Under the pieces are notes generated by a model that was given only the letters and a program-made list of their open reading frames with translations, did no database searches and was not told where the DNA came from. DNA of 64,000 nt. Source: Verrucomicrobiaceae bacterium (GTDB lineage Bacteria; Verrucomicrobiota; Verrucomicrobiia; Verrucomicrobiales; Akkermansiaceae). A program made the position numbers and the translations under genes. Below, in pieces: positions 1 to 8,523 of this stretch; position 1 is the stretch's first letter, and the number at the start of each line of letters is the position of its first letter. The stretch covers positions 29,519 through 93,518 of the forward strand of contig JAIXQS010000017.1 in the NCBI GenBank assembly GCA_027485615.1, read 5' to 3'.

Positions 1-57
1 CACGTCCACGACCGCACCCTCATCGACGGCCACCGCGCCATCGTATTCCCGGATTGA
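1..57 (+). CDS. 3' end of an unidentified gene (partial at window start)
   Basis: An open frame enters from the left edge and ends at a TGA at 55-57, giving a C-terminus that finishes GHRAIVFPD. The same 57 bases recur at 830-886 with two mismatches, so this is the end of a real gene or of a duplicated fragment of one. Too little is present to name the product. It runs toward the convergent vapBC pair on the minus strand. Confidence 0.5.
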   Translation, partial: HVHDRTLIDGHRAIVFPD

Positions 58-66
58 TCGTTCCGC

Positions 67-474
67 TCAATCCTTGCGGTAATCAATCACCTTCAGGCCC
101 GGTATCCTGCCGAACTCTCCCGTGTTCGCCGTCGCCAGCGGCATTCCTGCCACCTTTGCAGCACAGCCGATCCACAGGTCGTTGCCTCCGATCAAACGCC
201 CCTCCAGGCGCAGCTTGCGGGTCACCTTCGCATACTCCGTCGCCGCTTCCTGCGAAACCTCAATGGTTTCCAGCAAGTCGATCCAATCCCGCGCCTCAAC
301 GGACTCCGGATCCGGGAAACCCTCCAGATACTCGCCCCTCGCGATCACCGGCAAAAAAAACACCGTATCCGCATGTTTCCTGAGGAAATCCAACGCCCCT
401 CTGGCAACCCCGCGCTTCCGCCGCTCGTTCTGCAGATCGATCAGAAAGGTCGTGTCGAGCGCGATCCGGTTCAT
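67..474 (-). CDS. vapC: VapC-family PIN-domain toxin ribonuclease
   Basis: A 135-residue protein of typical VapC length. PIN-domain acidic residues are visible: Asp7 in the N-terminal ALDTTFLIDL strand, a Glu in VIARGEYLEG near residue 48, and an Asp in GGNDLWIG near 98. The ending TANTGEFGRIPGLKV is typical of the family. VapC toxins are Mg-dependent RNases that cut tRNA or rRNA and are neutralised by their VapB partner. The start codon overlaps the stop of the upstream antitoxin gene by 4 bases (ATGA), so the two are translationally coupled. The family call is secure; the RNA target cannot be read from sequence. Confidence 0.9.
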   Translation of the reverse strand: MNRIALDTTFLIDLQNERRKRGVARGALDFLRKHADTVFFLPVIARGEYLEGFPDPESVEARDWIDLLETIEVSQEAATEYAKVTRKLRLEGRLIGGNDLWIGCAAKVAGMPLATANTGEFGRIPGLKVIDYRKD

Positions 475-704
475 GGCCTTTGCGGGGGCAAATCCTCAAG
501 CTGTGCTTTCTCAAGCCGATCCAATATTTCATCGGAAAGCGGAGACGATCCTTCCAGCCGCTCCAGGAGCGCGGCTCCCGTCGCCGCCGGGGACGCCCAG
601 CACGCCCGCTTGATCACCCGCGAAAACGACTCACCCGGCTGCTGCCTGGCGCGCCGGAGACGCTCATAGGCATCCAAATCGACGGATATTGTTTTTGAAG
701 GCAT
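471..704 (-). CDS. vapB: VapB-family antitoxin
   Basis: A 77-residue protein starting MPSKTISVDLDAYERL, the beta-strand and helix pattern of ribbon-helix-helix-like VapB antitoxins (SKTISVDLDAYERLRRAR). A C-terminal helical segment should wrap the toxin. The frame stays open further upstream to 779, but the conserved fold begins at the ATG at 702-704, so that start is preferred; ATG at 714-716 is an alternative. A 10-base direct repeat (CATACACAGA) at 702-711 and 714-723 covers the start and could be part of an operator, as VapB proteins usually repress their own promoter. It ends with a 4-base overlap into vapC. Confidence 0.8.
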   Translation of the reverse strand: MPSKTISVDLDAYERLRRARQQPGESFSRVIKRACWASPAATGAALLERLEGSSPLSDEILDRLEKAQLEDLPPQRP

Positions 705-778
705 ACACAGATCCATACACAGAGTTTCATAGGGTGTCAAATTGTACTCCGAAAACGGCACCGGAATCTCATCCGCCA

Positions 779-886
779 TGCACTGCCGCCAATGCGAGCG
801 CCATCGCCCTCGCCAAGGGCATCCGCTACCACGTCCACGACCGCAACCTCATCGACGGCCACCGCGCCATCGTGTTCCCGGATTGA
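779..886 (+). pseudogene. Second copy of the truncated gene 3' end
   Basis: The frame ending at 886 reads AIALAKGIRYHVHDRN and finishes GHRAIVFPD. Its last 57 bases match window positions 1-57 at 55 of 57 sites. It has no start of its own and runs straight out of the vapB upstream region. It is therefore the displaced or duplicated 3' tail of the gene whose end enters at base 1. Which copy is ancestral cannot be decided from this window. Confidence 0.6.
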
Positions 887-928
887 GTTCCGTTTTTTCG
901 TTTCCTGGCGATATGACATCGCGGCGGC

Positions 929-3900
929 TCAAAGCTTCTTCTCCAACGCCGCCGCGACCCGTTTCTCCGAGACTTTTCCCTTCACCTCCACATCGGGGGC
1001 AAAAGTCTGCACCCGCCACTCCTCCAAAAGCCAGCCCGCCTCCCAAAGCCGCGCGTCTTCCGGAGCGGCCATCCATTCCGTGAACCAACCCTGCCAATGG
1101 CGGCGGACGAAATCCATTTTGTCCAAATCCTTCACCAAAGGCAGGCCCGCCACGCGCCCCAGCCGTGAGCGGATCGCACGCAGCCGTCTCGGGTAATCGA
1201 CGAGCCTGTCGTAGCCCGCCCGCCATGCCCATTTCGCTCGGAAAAGCCACATGAGTTCCTCTTCAAGATCGGCGGCGATCTCGCCGTGGTTGCGGTCTTT
1301 CGCGTGCGCCGAAATCCAGTCTTGCACCTCTCTAACAGTTTCCACGATCCCATCCAGCGCCGCCCCGATTTTCACCGCCGCCTCATGCCAGTGTCCGCGC
1401 GTGGTTTCGTTGAGCTTCGCGAACGCCTCGGGGCTTCTCGGGAAATCTCCGCCCGCCACGCCCTCGGCTGTTAGAAGGATCAGCTCCTCGATGTCGATAC
1501 CCATCCTCCCCAGTTCCACCTTTGCGAGCATCCCCATCGGGAACTTTTTCCGCAGGTAATCCACCTCCCGCTCCGCCGCCAGAACCAGCAGCCGCGCCCC
1601 GCCCGCGCGATGCGATTCCCTAGCTTCCTGAAAAATCGTGAACGCCCGCACGCCCACGGTTTTCCCCTCATCCACCAAGGCCGGGAACGTGGGACCGCCT
1701 GCCGTCATCACTTCTTCCGGCAGGCTCTCGCCGTCCCAGCGGCTCATGCCGCGACGCTCCACATCCGCCGTCGCCGCCGCCTCGAAGCGCGCCTTCATCC
1801 GGTCGGCGAGCTGCAACTTTAAAACAGCCACATCGCTACCCATCGCCAGTTCCCCGCCCTCGTCATCGCAGACCCAGATTTTCGTGATGAGGTGCTCGGG
1901 AAATTTCCCCGCATCGAACTCGCCTGTCGGAATCACCGCACGCGTTCTTTCCGAAACATACTCCGCGAGGGCACGCTCGATGGACGTCTCTTTCGGCGCG
2001 CCCATCCAGAGCTCCGCGAAACCCCGCGCCACATCGCCAATGGGTTGGCAGGCTTTCCGGTAATCCTTGGGCAACCCGCGCAACAACAGCTCCGCACGCT
2101 CCTCCAGATTCCCATCCATCCCCCACCCCGGCAGCCACGCCGGCAACACCGGAAGCTGATCGACATGCACCCCGATCGTCACGCCATCGTCACGCTCGCC
2201 GGGCGCGCAATGGTAATAGACCGGATACTCCTCGCCCTCGTGACGCAGGGTGTCGGGAAAAAACTCCAGCCCTTTCAGCTCCTCCCAGACCACATCCGCC
2301 ATCCCAAGCATCAGCGAATCCTCGTGCGCCTCGCGCCACTTGTGAAACACCGCCGCCGTGCTGATTTCCAGCGGGATACGGTTTCCGAAAAACCTCACCA
2401 CCGCATCCTCGCTCCACAGCATCCCCGGCCTGCGGAGCTTGTCTTCCAAGCCCTTGATCTCCTCCCGCATCGCCTCCATGTGATCCAGGAAACGTGTCTT
2501 ACGCCGCAGCCCGCCGCCCAAAATCCCCTCCCGCAGGAAAACCTCATGTGCCGCCTTCTTGTCCACCCGCCCGTAATGCACCCGCCGCCCATCGACGACA
2601 TGCAGACCGCCGCAAATCACCGTTTCCTTGCCATACACCGCGCCCTGTTTCTCGTCCCAATGTGCCTCACCATAACGGCTGCGGCACAAATGCGGCGCCA
2701 CAATCTCCACCCACTCCGGCTCGATCCGCGCCACCCGCCGCGCCCACAGGCGACTCGTCTCGACCATCTCCAGCCCCATCACCCACTCGTTCCGTTTCTT
2801 CAGTGAAAACAAACCCGACCCCGGAAACACCGCAAAAAAACCGCCCGCCGCGCTCCGGTAAGCCTTGTTCTCCTTGTCCCACAGCCCGAACTGCCGCGGA
2901 GCCCCCGCGAGCAAAGCACGATGCAGCGCCCCATAATCCGGGCTCTTTCCGTTTTGGATTTCGTGCTTCGGATTTAGTGCTTGGAGTTCCTCGATCACAT
3001 TCCCCCACTCCGTCACCCTCTTCGCGTTGAGAAAATTCGCACCGCAGAATTTCCGGAGCTGGTTCCATTTCCACCTACGACCATCGTAGTAGTTGGAAAC
3101 GTCGCGCCACAGGTTGAGGATTGCCATGAAATCGCTGTCCGCATCGTTCCACTTCGCGTGCGCCGCATCCGCCTCGCGCTTCTTCTCCGCCGGGCGCTCG
3201 CGCGGATCGCTGGTCTCCAGCGCGGCGACGATCACCGTCACCTCCTCCACGCATTTCTCGTGATGCGCCTCGATCAGCATCCGCCCCATGCGCGGATCCA
3301 CCGGCAGCCGCGCCAGCTCCTGACCGATCTCCGTCAGCTCCCTGTCCTTGTCCAGCGCGCCGACCTCGCGCAGCGTCCGGTATCCCTCGGCCACCGCTTT
3401 CGGATTCGGCGGATCGAGAAACGGGAACTCGGAAATCTCCGGAAGCCCCAGCGATTTCATCCGCAGGATCACGCCCGCCAGCGAGCTGCGGCGTATCTCC
3501 GGCTCCGTGAAATCCGGCCGATCCAGCAAATCCTCCTCTGCGTAGAGCCGCAGGCAAACGCCGTCCCGCACCCGCCCGCAACGCCCCTTCCGCTGCCGCG
3601 CGCTCGCCTGGCTCACCGGCTCCACCTGCAAGCGCTGAACGCCCTTCGCCGCATTCCACCGACTCACCCGCGCCAGCCCGCTGTCCAGCACACAAGCGAT
3701 GCGCGGAATAGTCAGGCTCGTTTCCGCCACGTTCGTCGCCAGCACAATCCGCCGCAGCCGACCCGGCTCGAACACCCGTTGCTGATCTGCCATCCCCAGC
3801 CTCGCGAACAACGGCAGCACCTCCGTATTCCGATAACGCCTGCCTTCCAGCGCATCCGCGCACTCGCGGATCTCGCGCTCGCCCGGCAGGAAAATGAGCG

Positions 3901-4771
3901 TGTCGCCCATGGGATCGATGTCGTTGAGCTGATCCATCCCCCGCGCCACCAGCGACGCCAGTTCCTCGTCATCCTTGCCCGGCAGGAAAAATTCCGTCAC
4001 CGGAAACATCCGCCCCGGTGCCTCGATCACCGGCACCCGATTCCTAACCTCTTCATTTAGAATTTCATGCTTTGTGCTTCGTGCTTCGCCTTTGCCGAAG
4101 AATTCGGCAAAGGCGCCGGCGTCCAAGGTCGCCGAGGAAATCACCACCCGCAGATCCGGCCGCTTTTCCAAAAGCCGCTTCAGATACCCCAGCAGGAAAT
4201 CAATGTTCAGCGACCGCTCATGCGCCTCATCGAGGATCAGCGCGTCATATTTCGCCAACCCCGCATCCCCCTGTGTCTCCGCCAGCAGGATGCCATCCGT
4301 CATGAACTTGATCCGAGTCTCCCGTGAGGTCTTGTCATCAAACCTCACCTGATACCCCACGAAATCCCCCAACGGCACCGCCAGCTCCTCCGCCACCCGC
4401 TTCGCCACACTCACCGCCGCAATCCGCCGCGGCTGCGTACACCCAATGAGCCGCCGGCGGCGGAGACCGGAGAATCCAGAGTCCAGAGCCAAGACCGAAG
4501 AATCCTTTTCACCCCGCTGCTCCCCCGCCCCGCGTTTTCCCTCTTCTCTGGCCTCTGGCCTCTGGTCTCTGGTATCTTCGCCGAGTGCTTCGGCTACCAT
4601 CTTCGGCAGCTGCGTCGTCTTACCACTGCCCGTATCGGAAACCACCACCACCACCTGATTCTCCCGGATCGCGGCGATGATCTCCTCCCGCCTCTCCACC
4701 ACCGGCAATTCACCCGGATAATTCCACCTCCCCGAAAAACTCATCCGCGCCACTTTCACCGCCTCCGCCAT
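929..4771 (-). CDS. hrpA: ATP-dependent DEAH-box RNA helicase HrpA
   Basis: A 1280-residue SF2 helicase. DTGSGKTTQ (Walker A) lies near residues 46-54, DEAH at 181-184, SAT near 213-215, and the helicase C-terminal domain and OB-fold-like region follow. The long C-terminal half is characteristic of bacterial HrpA, which acts on mRNA and stalled ribosomes. Three in-frame low-complexity insertions interrupt the conserved core, at about residues 65-107, 227-246 and 596-608. They are described separately as repeats. The gene follows nadD with a 22-base gap and appears to be last in a phoB-phoR-nadD-hrpA transcription unit. The start MAEAVKVARM is the only one in frame before the conserved N-terminus. 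Confidence 0.93.
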   Translation of the reverse strand: MAEAVKVARMSFSGRWNYPGELPVVERREEIIAAIRENQVVVVVSDTGSGKTTQLPKMVAEALGEDTRDQRPEAREEGKRGAGEQRGEKDSSVLALDSGFSGLRRRRLIGCTQPRRIAAVSVAKRVAEELAVPLGDFVGYQVRFDDKTSRETRIKFMTDGILLAETQGDAGLAKYDALILDEAHERSLNIDFLLGYLKRLLEKRPDLRVVISSATLDAGAFAEFFGKGEARSTKHEILNEEVRNRVPVIEAPGRMFPVTEFFLPGKDDEELASLVARGMDQLNDIDPMGDTLIFLPGEREIRECADALEGRRYRNTEVLPLFARLGMADQQRVFEPGRLRRIVLATNVAETSLTIPRIACVLDSGLARVSRWNAAKGVQRLQVEPVSQASARQRKGRCGRVRDGVCLRLYAEEDLLDRPDFTEPEIRRSSLAGVILRMKSLGLPEISEFPFLDPPNPKAVAEGYRTLREVGALDKDRELTEIGQELARLPVDPRMGRMLIEAHHEKCVEEVTVIVAALETSDPRERPAEKKREADAAHAKWNDADSDFMAILNLWRDVSNYYDGRRWKWNQLRKFCGANFLNAKRVTEWGNVIEELQALNPKHEIQNGKSPDYGALHRALLAGAPRQFGLWDKENKAYRSAAGGFFAVFPGSGLFSLKKRNEWVMGLEMVETSRLWARRVARIEPEWVEIVAPHLCRSRYGEAHWDEKQGAVYGKETVICGGLHVVDGRRVHYGRVDKKAAHEVFLREGILGGGLRRKTRFLDHMEAMREEIKGLEDKLRRPGMLWSEDAVVRFFGNRIPLEISTAAVFHKWREAHEDSLMLGMADVVWEELKGLEFFPDTLRHEGEEYPVYYHCAPGERDDGVTIGVHVDQLPVLPAWLPGWGMDGNLEERAELLLRGLPKDYRKACQPIGDVARGFAELWMGAPKETSIERALAEYVSERTRAVIPTGEFDAGKFPEHLITKIWVCDDEGGELAMGSDVAVLKLQLADRMKARFEAAATADVERRGMSRWDGESLPEEVMTAGGPTFPALVDEGKTVGVRAFTIFQEARESHRAGGARLLVLAAEREVDYLRKKFPMGMLAKVELGRMGIDIEELILLTAEGVAGGDFPRSPEAFAKLNETTRGHWHEAAVKIGAALDGIVETVREVQDWISAHAKDRNHGEIAADLEEELMWLFRAKWAWRAGYDRLVDYPRRLRAIRSRLGRVAGLPLVKDLDKMDFVRRHWQGWFTEWMAAPEDARLWEAGWLLEEWRVQTFAPDVEVKGKVSEKRVAAALEKKL
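2949..2986. repeat. In-frame word-repeat insertion in hrpA (copy 1)
   Basis: The words GATTTCGTGCTTCG and GATTTAGTGCTTGG follow one another on the plus strand and are read on the minus strand as NPKHEIQNGK inside HrpA. The peptide interrupts otherwise conserved helicase sequence. The same words occur in the insertion at 4040-4091. Confidence 0.6.
4040..4091. repeat. In-frame word-repeat insertion in hrpA (copy 2)
   Basis: Contains TTTAGAATTTCATGC followed by TTTGTGCTTCGTGCTTCG on the plus strand, read on the minus strand as STKHEILNEEVRNR. It splits the conserved stretch between the SAT motif and the VIEAPGRMFPV strand. Its words match those at 2949-2986 and, in part, the intergenic run at 14152-14175. 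Confidence 0.6.
4451..4579. repeat. In-frame low-complexity insertion in hrpA (copy 3)
   Basis: About 43 extra codons lie between the Walker A helix and the conserved IGCTQPRRIAA motif. The DNA contains CCAGAGTCCAGAGCC and a run of CTCTGGCCTCTGG words, read on the minus strand as a charged Arg/Glu-rich peptide (RDQRPEAREEGKRGAGEQRG). The reading frame is kept. Confidence 0.6.
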
Positions 4772-4793
4772 GCTTTCAAGCGAAACGTCTGCA

Positions 4794-5348
4794 TCACTTC
4801 CGCATGATCCTCAACACCGCCGGATCAAGGTGCGGGATCTCAGCTTCCCCTTTCGCTAGGGCGGCACGGATCGCGGTGGCGGAGGCGGGGTGCTCGCCTT
4901 GGACGGGGATCATTCGGTAGCCCTCACGCAGGAGAACCTCGGAACCGTTGCGGGCGAGGACGATGAACTCCACCAAGCCCGCGAGGATTTCCGGATGCCT
5001 CCATGTAGGCAGTGCCGCCCATTGGTCTCCACCCATGATCCAGAACCATTCGTTGCCGGGATATTGGGAAATGAGTTTCTCCATCGTGAGGTAGGAAAAC
5101 GAAGGGGCATCCGATTCCAGTTCGGTGAGATCGGTTTTCGCCCAAGGGATTCCGGCGAGCGCCGTTCGCAGCCACTCGGCGCGGGTGGCGCCGGGTGTAG
5201 GCGGGCGGTCGGTTTTATGCGGGGAAATCTGGCAGGGAAGGAACCACACCTCATCGAGCTGCGCCGCTTCCTTCGCGAGAGTGGCGAGATGGATGTGGCC
5301 ATGGTGGACGGGATCGAAGGAGCCGCCGAAAATCCCGATCCGTTTCAT
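4794..5348 (-). CDS. nadD: Nicotinate-nucleotide adenylyltransferase
   Basis: A 184-residue protein opening MKRIGIFGGSFDPVHHGH. The HxGH nucleotidyltransferase signature is at residues 15-18 and a late SATAIRAAL motif stands where the family has ISSTxIR. It transfers AMP from ATP to nicotinate mononucleotide to give deamido-NAD in NAD synthesis, in the cytoplasm. Length is normal for NadD. It lies 9 bases after phoR and 22 bases before hrpA on the same strand, so it is probably cotranscribed with both. Confidence 0.93.
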   Translation of the reverse strand: MKRIGIFGGSFDPVHHGHIHLATLAKEAAQLDEVWFLPCQISPHKTDRPPTPGATRAEWLRTALAGIPWAKTDLTELESDAPSFSYLTMEKLISQYPGNEWFWIMGGDQWAALPTWRHPEILAGLVEFIVLARNGSEVLLREGYRMIPVQGEHPASATAIRAALAKGEAEIPHLDPAVLRIMRK

Positions 5349-5357
5349 GGCCGCAGC

Positions 5358-6572
5358 CTAGAACGGGGACTTGGGTATCGTCATCAGGAATTTCGTTTCC
5401 ACGCCGGGAACCGAGGTCACGGAGATGGTGCCGTGGTGCGCCTCGATGGCACGTTTCACGATGGAAAGCCCCAGTCCGGTGCCTTTCACCTCAAGCTGCG
5501 AGTGGTGCTTCTCCACCCGGTAGAACCTGCGGAAAATGTGCGGGAGATCCGCGCTGGGAATCCCGATGCCGTTGTCCTTCACCCAGATGAGGATGTTCCC
5601 GCCGCTCTCCGAACTGCCTACCTCGACCTTCAGATCCTTGTAGGGGTTCTGTTTCAGCGCGTTCTCGACGAGATTGAACAGCACCTGCGTCCAGTAGAAG
5701 CGATCGCCCTCAAGGGTGACATCGTCATCGTGAAGATGCATGGCGACCTCCGCCTTCTGGCTGCGAACGACGGATTCGAGGCGCTCCAAGACATCCTTCA
5801 CGCATAGGCGGAGCTTGAAGGGCTCGATCTTGATCGCGGAGGCCTCGCCGGATTCCAGGCGGGAAATCACCAGCATGTCCTCGACGATGCGCGAGATCCT
5901 TTCCGTGTGCTTTTTCATCACCGTGAGGAAGCGCTTCGCCATTTCCGTATCCTCGATCATCCCTTCGTCGAGGAGGTTTTCCAGGTAGCCGTTGATGATC
6001 GCGAGAGGCGTGCGCAGCTCGTGCGAGGCGTTCGCCACGAAGTCCTTGCGGATCTGGTCGAGCTGGTACTCGGGTGTCACGTCACGGATCACGACTCGGG
6101 TGTTGGGGTTGCCGTCAGGGGTGTCGGAGAGCTGGGCGGCGTCGATGATCCACGCGTTGTTGCCGCGGGTCTCGAGATCGCCGAGAGGCGAGGTCTGCTG
6201 GGGGAGGACGACGCGGGAGCGCACCGGCTCGCCCGTTTCCAGGCAGCGCAGCAAGGCCTCGGCGAGGCGGGGGTCGAGGAATGCTTCGCGCACCGGCCGA
6301 CCGGTGAGGGCGCGCCCGCGGAAAAGTTCCTGCGCAGCGGAGTTGGCGAAAAGGATGTTCGCCCGCGAGTCCACGATAAGGAATGCGTCCCCAAGGGCAT
6401 CGAGCAGGCGGTCGCGTTCATCTTTGGCTTGTTTGAGATCGAGTTCGAGTCGCAGTTTCCATGCCTTTACCTGCGATTCGTATTCCTTCCTTGAGTGCTT
6501 GAGCCGGATGACCTTAAGGAAAAGGGCGGCGAAAGCGGCGAGGGACGCAAGGATGGCAAGTTTCTCTGTCAT
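5358..6572 (-). CDS. phoR: PhoR-like sensor histidine kinase
   Basis: A 404-residue membrane kinase. An N-terminal hydrophobic segment (about 5-22) is followed by a short coiled stretch, a PAS-like domain (about 55-165), the HisKA box NASHELRTPLAIING with phospho-acceptor His184, and a HATPase domain with N box (NLVENALKQN), DNGIGIP and GTGLGLSIVK. There is no large periplasmic domain, as in PhoR, which reads the Pst/PhoU state rather than a ligand. It overlaps phoB by 4 bases and phosphorylates it. No pst or phoU gene is in the window, so phosphate control is inferred from family resemblance only. Confidence 0.85.
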   Translation of the reverse strand: MTEKLAILASLAAFAALFLKVIRLKHSRKEYESQVKAWKLRLELDLKQAKDERDRLLDALGDAFLIVDSRANILFANSAAQELFRGRALTGRPVREAFLDPRLAEALLRCLETGEPVRSRVVLPQQTSPLGDLETRGNNAWIIDAAQLSDTPDGNPNTRVVIRDVTPEYQLDQIRKDFVANASHELRTPLAIINGYLENLLDEGMIEDTEMAKRFLTVMKKHTERISRIVEDMLVISRLESGEASAIKIEPFKLRLCVKDVLERLESVVRSQKAEVAMHLHDDDVTLEGDRFYWTQVLFNLVENALKQNPYKDLKVEVGSSESGGNILIWVKDNGIGIPSADLPHIFRRFYRVEKHHSQLEVKGTGLGLSIVKRAIEAHHGTISVTSVPGVETKFLMTIPKSPF

Positions 6573-7252
6573 GTGACCGGGCTGGACACGCAGTAGCCCA
6601 CTCCTCGCACGGTTTCAATCAAAGCCCCGTGTTCGCCGAGTTTTCCGCGCAGCCGCTTCATGTGGGTGTCGAGCGTTCGACTGTGGACCTCGTCGCTGTA
6701 ACCCCAGACGGTGCGGAGCAGCTCGTTGCGATCCTGCGTCTTGCCGGAGCGCTCGCAGAGGAAAAGCAGGAGCTTGAACTCGGTTCCGGTGAGATCGACC
6801 GGTTCGTTGTCCAGATAGAAACGCACGGTGTTCTTGTCGAAACGGAACGGGCCGAAATCGTATTCCACGGCTCCGGGCGGCGCGTCGGTGCGCTTGAGGA
6901 TCGCATTCACGCGCAGTACCAGCTCCTTGGGGCTGAACGGCTTGGTCAGGTAATCATCGGCTCCCGCCTCAAGACCCTGTATGCGGTCTTCGGTCTGCGC
7001 CCGGGCGGTTAGCATGATCACCGGGATACGTGATGTTCTCGCGTCCCTGCGAATCTCGCGGAACACCGAGTAGCCGTCGCGTCCCGGCAGCATGAGATCC
7101 AGCACGATCAGGTCGGGTCTTTCCCTGATTGCAATCTCCGTTCCGGCGATCCCGTCGTGCGTCTTGAGCACCTCGTAACCTGCGCGCTGCAGGTTGAACA
7201 TGATCAGATCTGCGATGTCCACCTCGTCTTCGACAATCAAAACTCGTTGCAT
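6569..7252 (-). CDS. phoB: PhoB-like OmpR-family response regulator
   Basis: A 227-residue two-domain regulator. The receiver domain has the acidic pocket VEDE, phospho-acceptor Asp52 in LIVLDLMLPG, a conserved Thr in MLTAR and Lys104 in YLTKPF. The C-terminal winged helix ends with VRGVGYCV, the OmpR/PhoB wing. It is first in the unit and overlaps phoR (ATGA). It likely binds phosphate-type boxes as a dimer when phosphorylated, although the phosphate role is inferred from similarity to PhoB. Confidence 0.88.
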   Translation of the reverse strand: MQRVLIVEDEVDIADLIMFNLQRAGYEVLKTHDGIAGTEIAIRERPDLIVLDLMLPGRDGYSVFREIRRDARTSRIPVIMLTARAQTEDRIQGLEAGADDYLTKPFSPKELVLRVNAILKRTDAPPGAVEYDFGPFRFDKNTVRFYLDNEPVDLTGTEFKLLLFLCERSGKTQDRNELLRTVWGYSDEVHSRTLDTHMKRLRGKLGEHGALIETVRGVGYCVSSPVT

Positions 7253-7312
7253 CTACGGGTTGTTTACGTTGGCGGTAGCCAGCTCAGGAACGGGCGGTGT
7301 GTGACGATTTAG

Positions 7313-8218
7313 TCACAGCAGATCCTTGTCAACATAGCTGCCGGGTTTCGTGGTGCGGGCCACACCGATCTTCACCCCTGCCTCAATGGATGTGTTTACA
7401 CCCGTCCGGACACCATCCCCGATGATTGTGCCGAATTTAAAACGGCCGGTATCGACGAGCTTGCCTTGAATCATTGATACGTGGTGCCTGCCGTCATGGC
7501 GGTGATTTTCCGTCCGCGTACCCGATCCGAGCGTCACATGGGAACCGATGATGGAATCGCCGACGTAACAATGGCGCGAAACATAGGTGTTGGGGTAAAT
7601 GATCGAGTTTTTGATCTCCGTCCCTTGCCCAATGTAGCAGTTCGCGCTGATGCTGGTCGCACCCCGGATGAGGGCATTCGGGCCGATCTGTGTTCCCGGG
7701 CCGATCACCACCGGCCCTTCGATCACGGTCCCTGGAAGGATGCGCGCCGTCGGTGAGATGCGGACGCAACCCGAGATCGTAGCCAGCGGGCTGATCTCCC
7801 CGGCAAGTGACGTCTCATCCATGAGCGCGACGACCTCCTCGTTCATCCGCAGCAGATCCCATGGATAGACGATGGGAAAACACCCCGCTTCCGTCCGCAG
7901 TTCCTGCTCGCAGTCTTCGGGTTTTTCGAAACCTTTCCATGCCAGAACCACCCCGTCGGAATCGCAGAGCCGCGCGGATTTCTCGTTGCGCCCCAGCAAA
8001 AGGAGCGCACCCAACTCGATCCAGGTGTCGATGGGAATCCTCAAAGTCCGCACACCGGCCTCGGCGTTCTCGACAAGCTGGAGTCCCGCGCGGGTCAGTT
8101 CCGCCGAGAGCAGATCGATCATCGGGACATTGGCAATCAGGCATTCCGCCAACTCGCGATTCGCTGTTACGGGAGCGCAGAACACGGAATTTTTCGGTGG
8201 CAAAAGCGTCGCTTGCAT
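7313..8218 (-). CDS. Left-handed beta-helix (hexapeptide-repeat) acyltransferase-like protein
   Basis: A 301-residue protein. The first ~110 residues form an alpha/beta domain without a nucleotidyltransferase signature. From about residue 125 on there are hexapeptide repeats (ISPTARILPGTVIEGPVVIG) typical of GlmU C-termini, LpxD and related acyltransferases. A loop insertion, NHRHDGRHH, could hold the active-site His. The substrate is unknown; a sugar nucleotide is likely. ATG at 8216-8218 was chosen over an upstream GTG at 8237-8239; neither has a clear ribosome site. It may belong to the exbB-led unit, 65 bases downstream of the zinc-ribbon gene. Confidence 0.7.
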   Translation of the reverse strand: MQATLLPPKNSVFCAPVTANRELAECLIANVPMIDLLSAELTRAGLQLVENAEAGVRTLRIPIDTWIELGALLLLGRNEKSARLCDSDGVVLAWKGFEKPEDCEQELRTEAGCFPIVYPWDLLRMNEEVVALMDETSLAGEISPLATISGCVRISPTARILPGTVIEGPVVIGPGTQIGPNALIRGATSISANCYIGQGTEIKNSIIYPNTYVSRHCYVGDSIIGSHVTLGSGTRTENHRHDGRHHVSMIQGKLVDTGRFKFGTIIGDGVRTGVNTSIEAGVKIGVARTTKPGSYVDKDLL

Positions 8219-8283
8219 GGATTTGTAAGATAAAATCACCTATGCCGAACGGATACACGCAAAATTTCCGGAGGAGTGGATAT

Positions 8284-8523
8284 TCATCCCAACCTGCCGT
8301 TCCCGCGCCGCAGGTTGGGTTTGCCACACGAAGGGCATTGGCAAAGCTTTCCCGACTGGTCGGAGACAAAGCTGCTCCCGCAAAGCCTGCAAATGATTTT
8401 CATCCGCACCAGACGCTTCTCCGCACGCATGTTCAGGTATCTCGACAAAAATGAGAGGCCGGCAACCAGAACAAGGCTGACGGATAGCACCCCGGTCACA
8501 AATTCATTCAGGCTCAGATTCAT
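8284..8523 (-). CDS. Small membrane protein with C-terminal zinc ribbon
   Basis: 79 residues: one transmembrane helix (about 8-28, GVLSVSLVLVAGLSFL) followed by a cytoplasmic zinc-ribbon-like tail with CRLCGSSF and CQCPSCGKPN, giving four well-spaced cysteines. The family is not recognised. It overlaps the preceding gene by 20 bases and sits in the exbB-exbD unit, so it may help assemble or regulate that complex. That role is inference from position only. Confidence 0.6.
   Translation of the reverse strand: MNLSLNEFVTGVLSVSLVLVAGLSFLSRYLNMRAEKRLVRMKIICRLCGSSFVSDQSGKLCQCPSCGKPNLRRGNGRLG

Noticed and set aside
2981-4060. A 359-codon plus-strand frame opposite hrpA
   Set aside because: It is Arg/His/Pro-rich with no domain and is fully antisense to a gene with clear helicase motifs.
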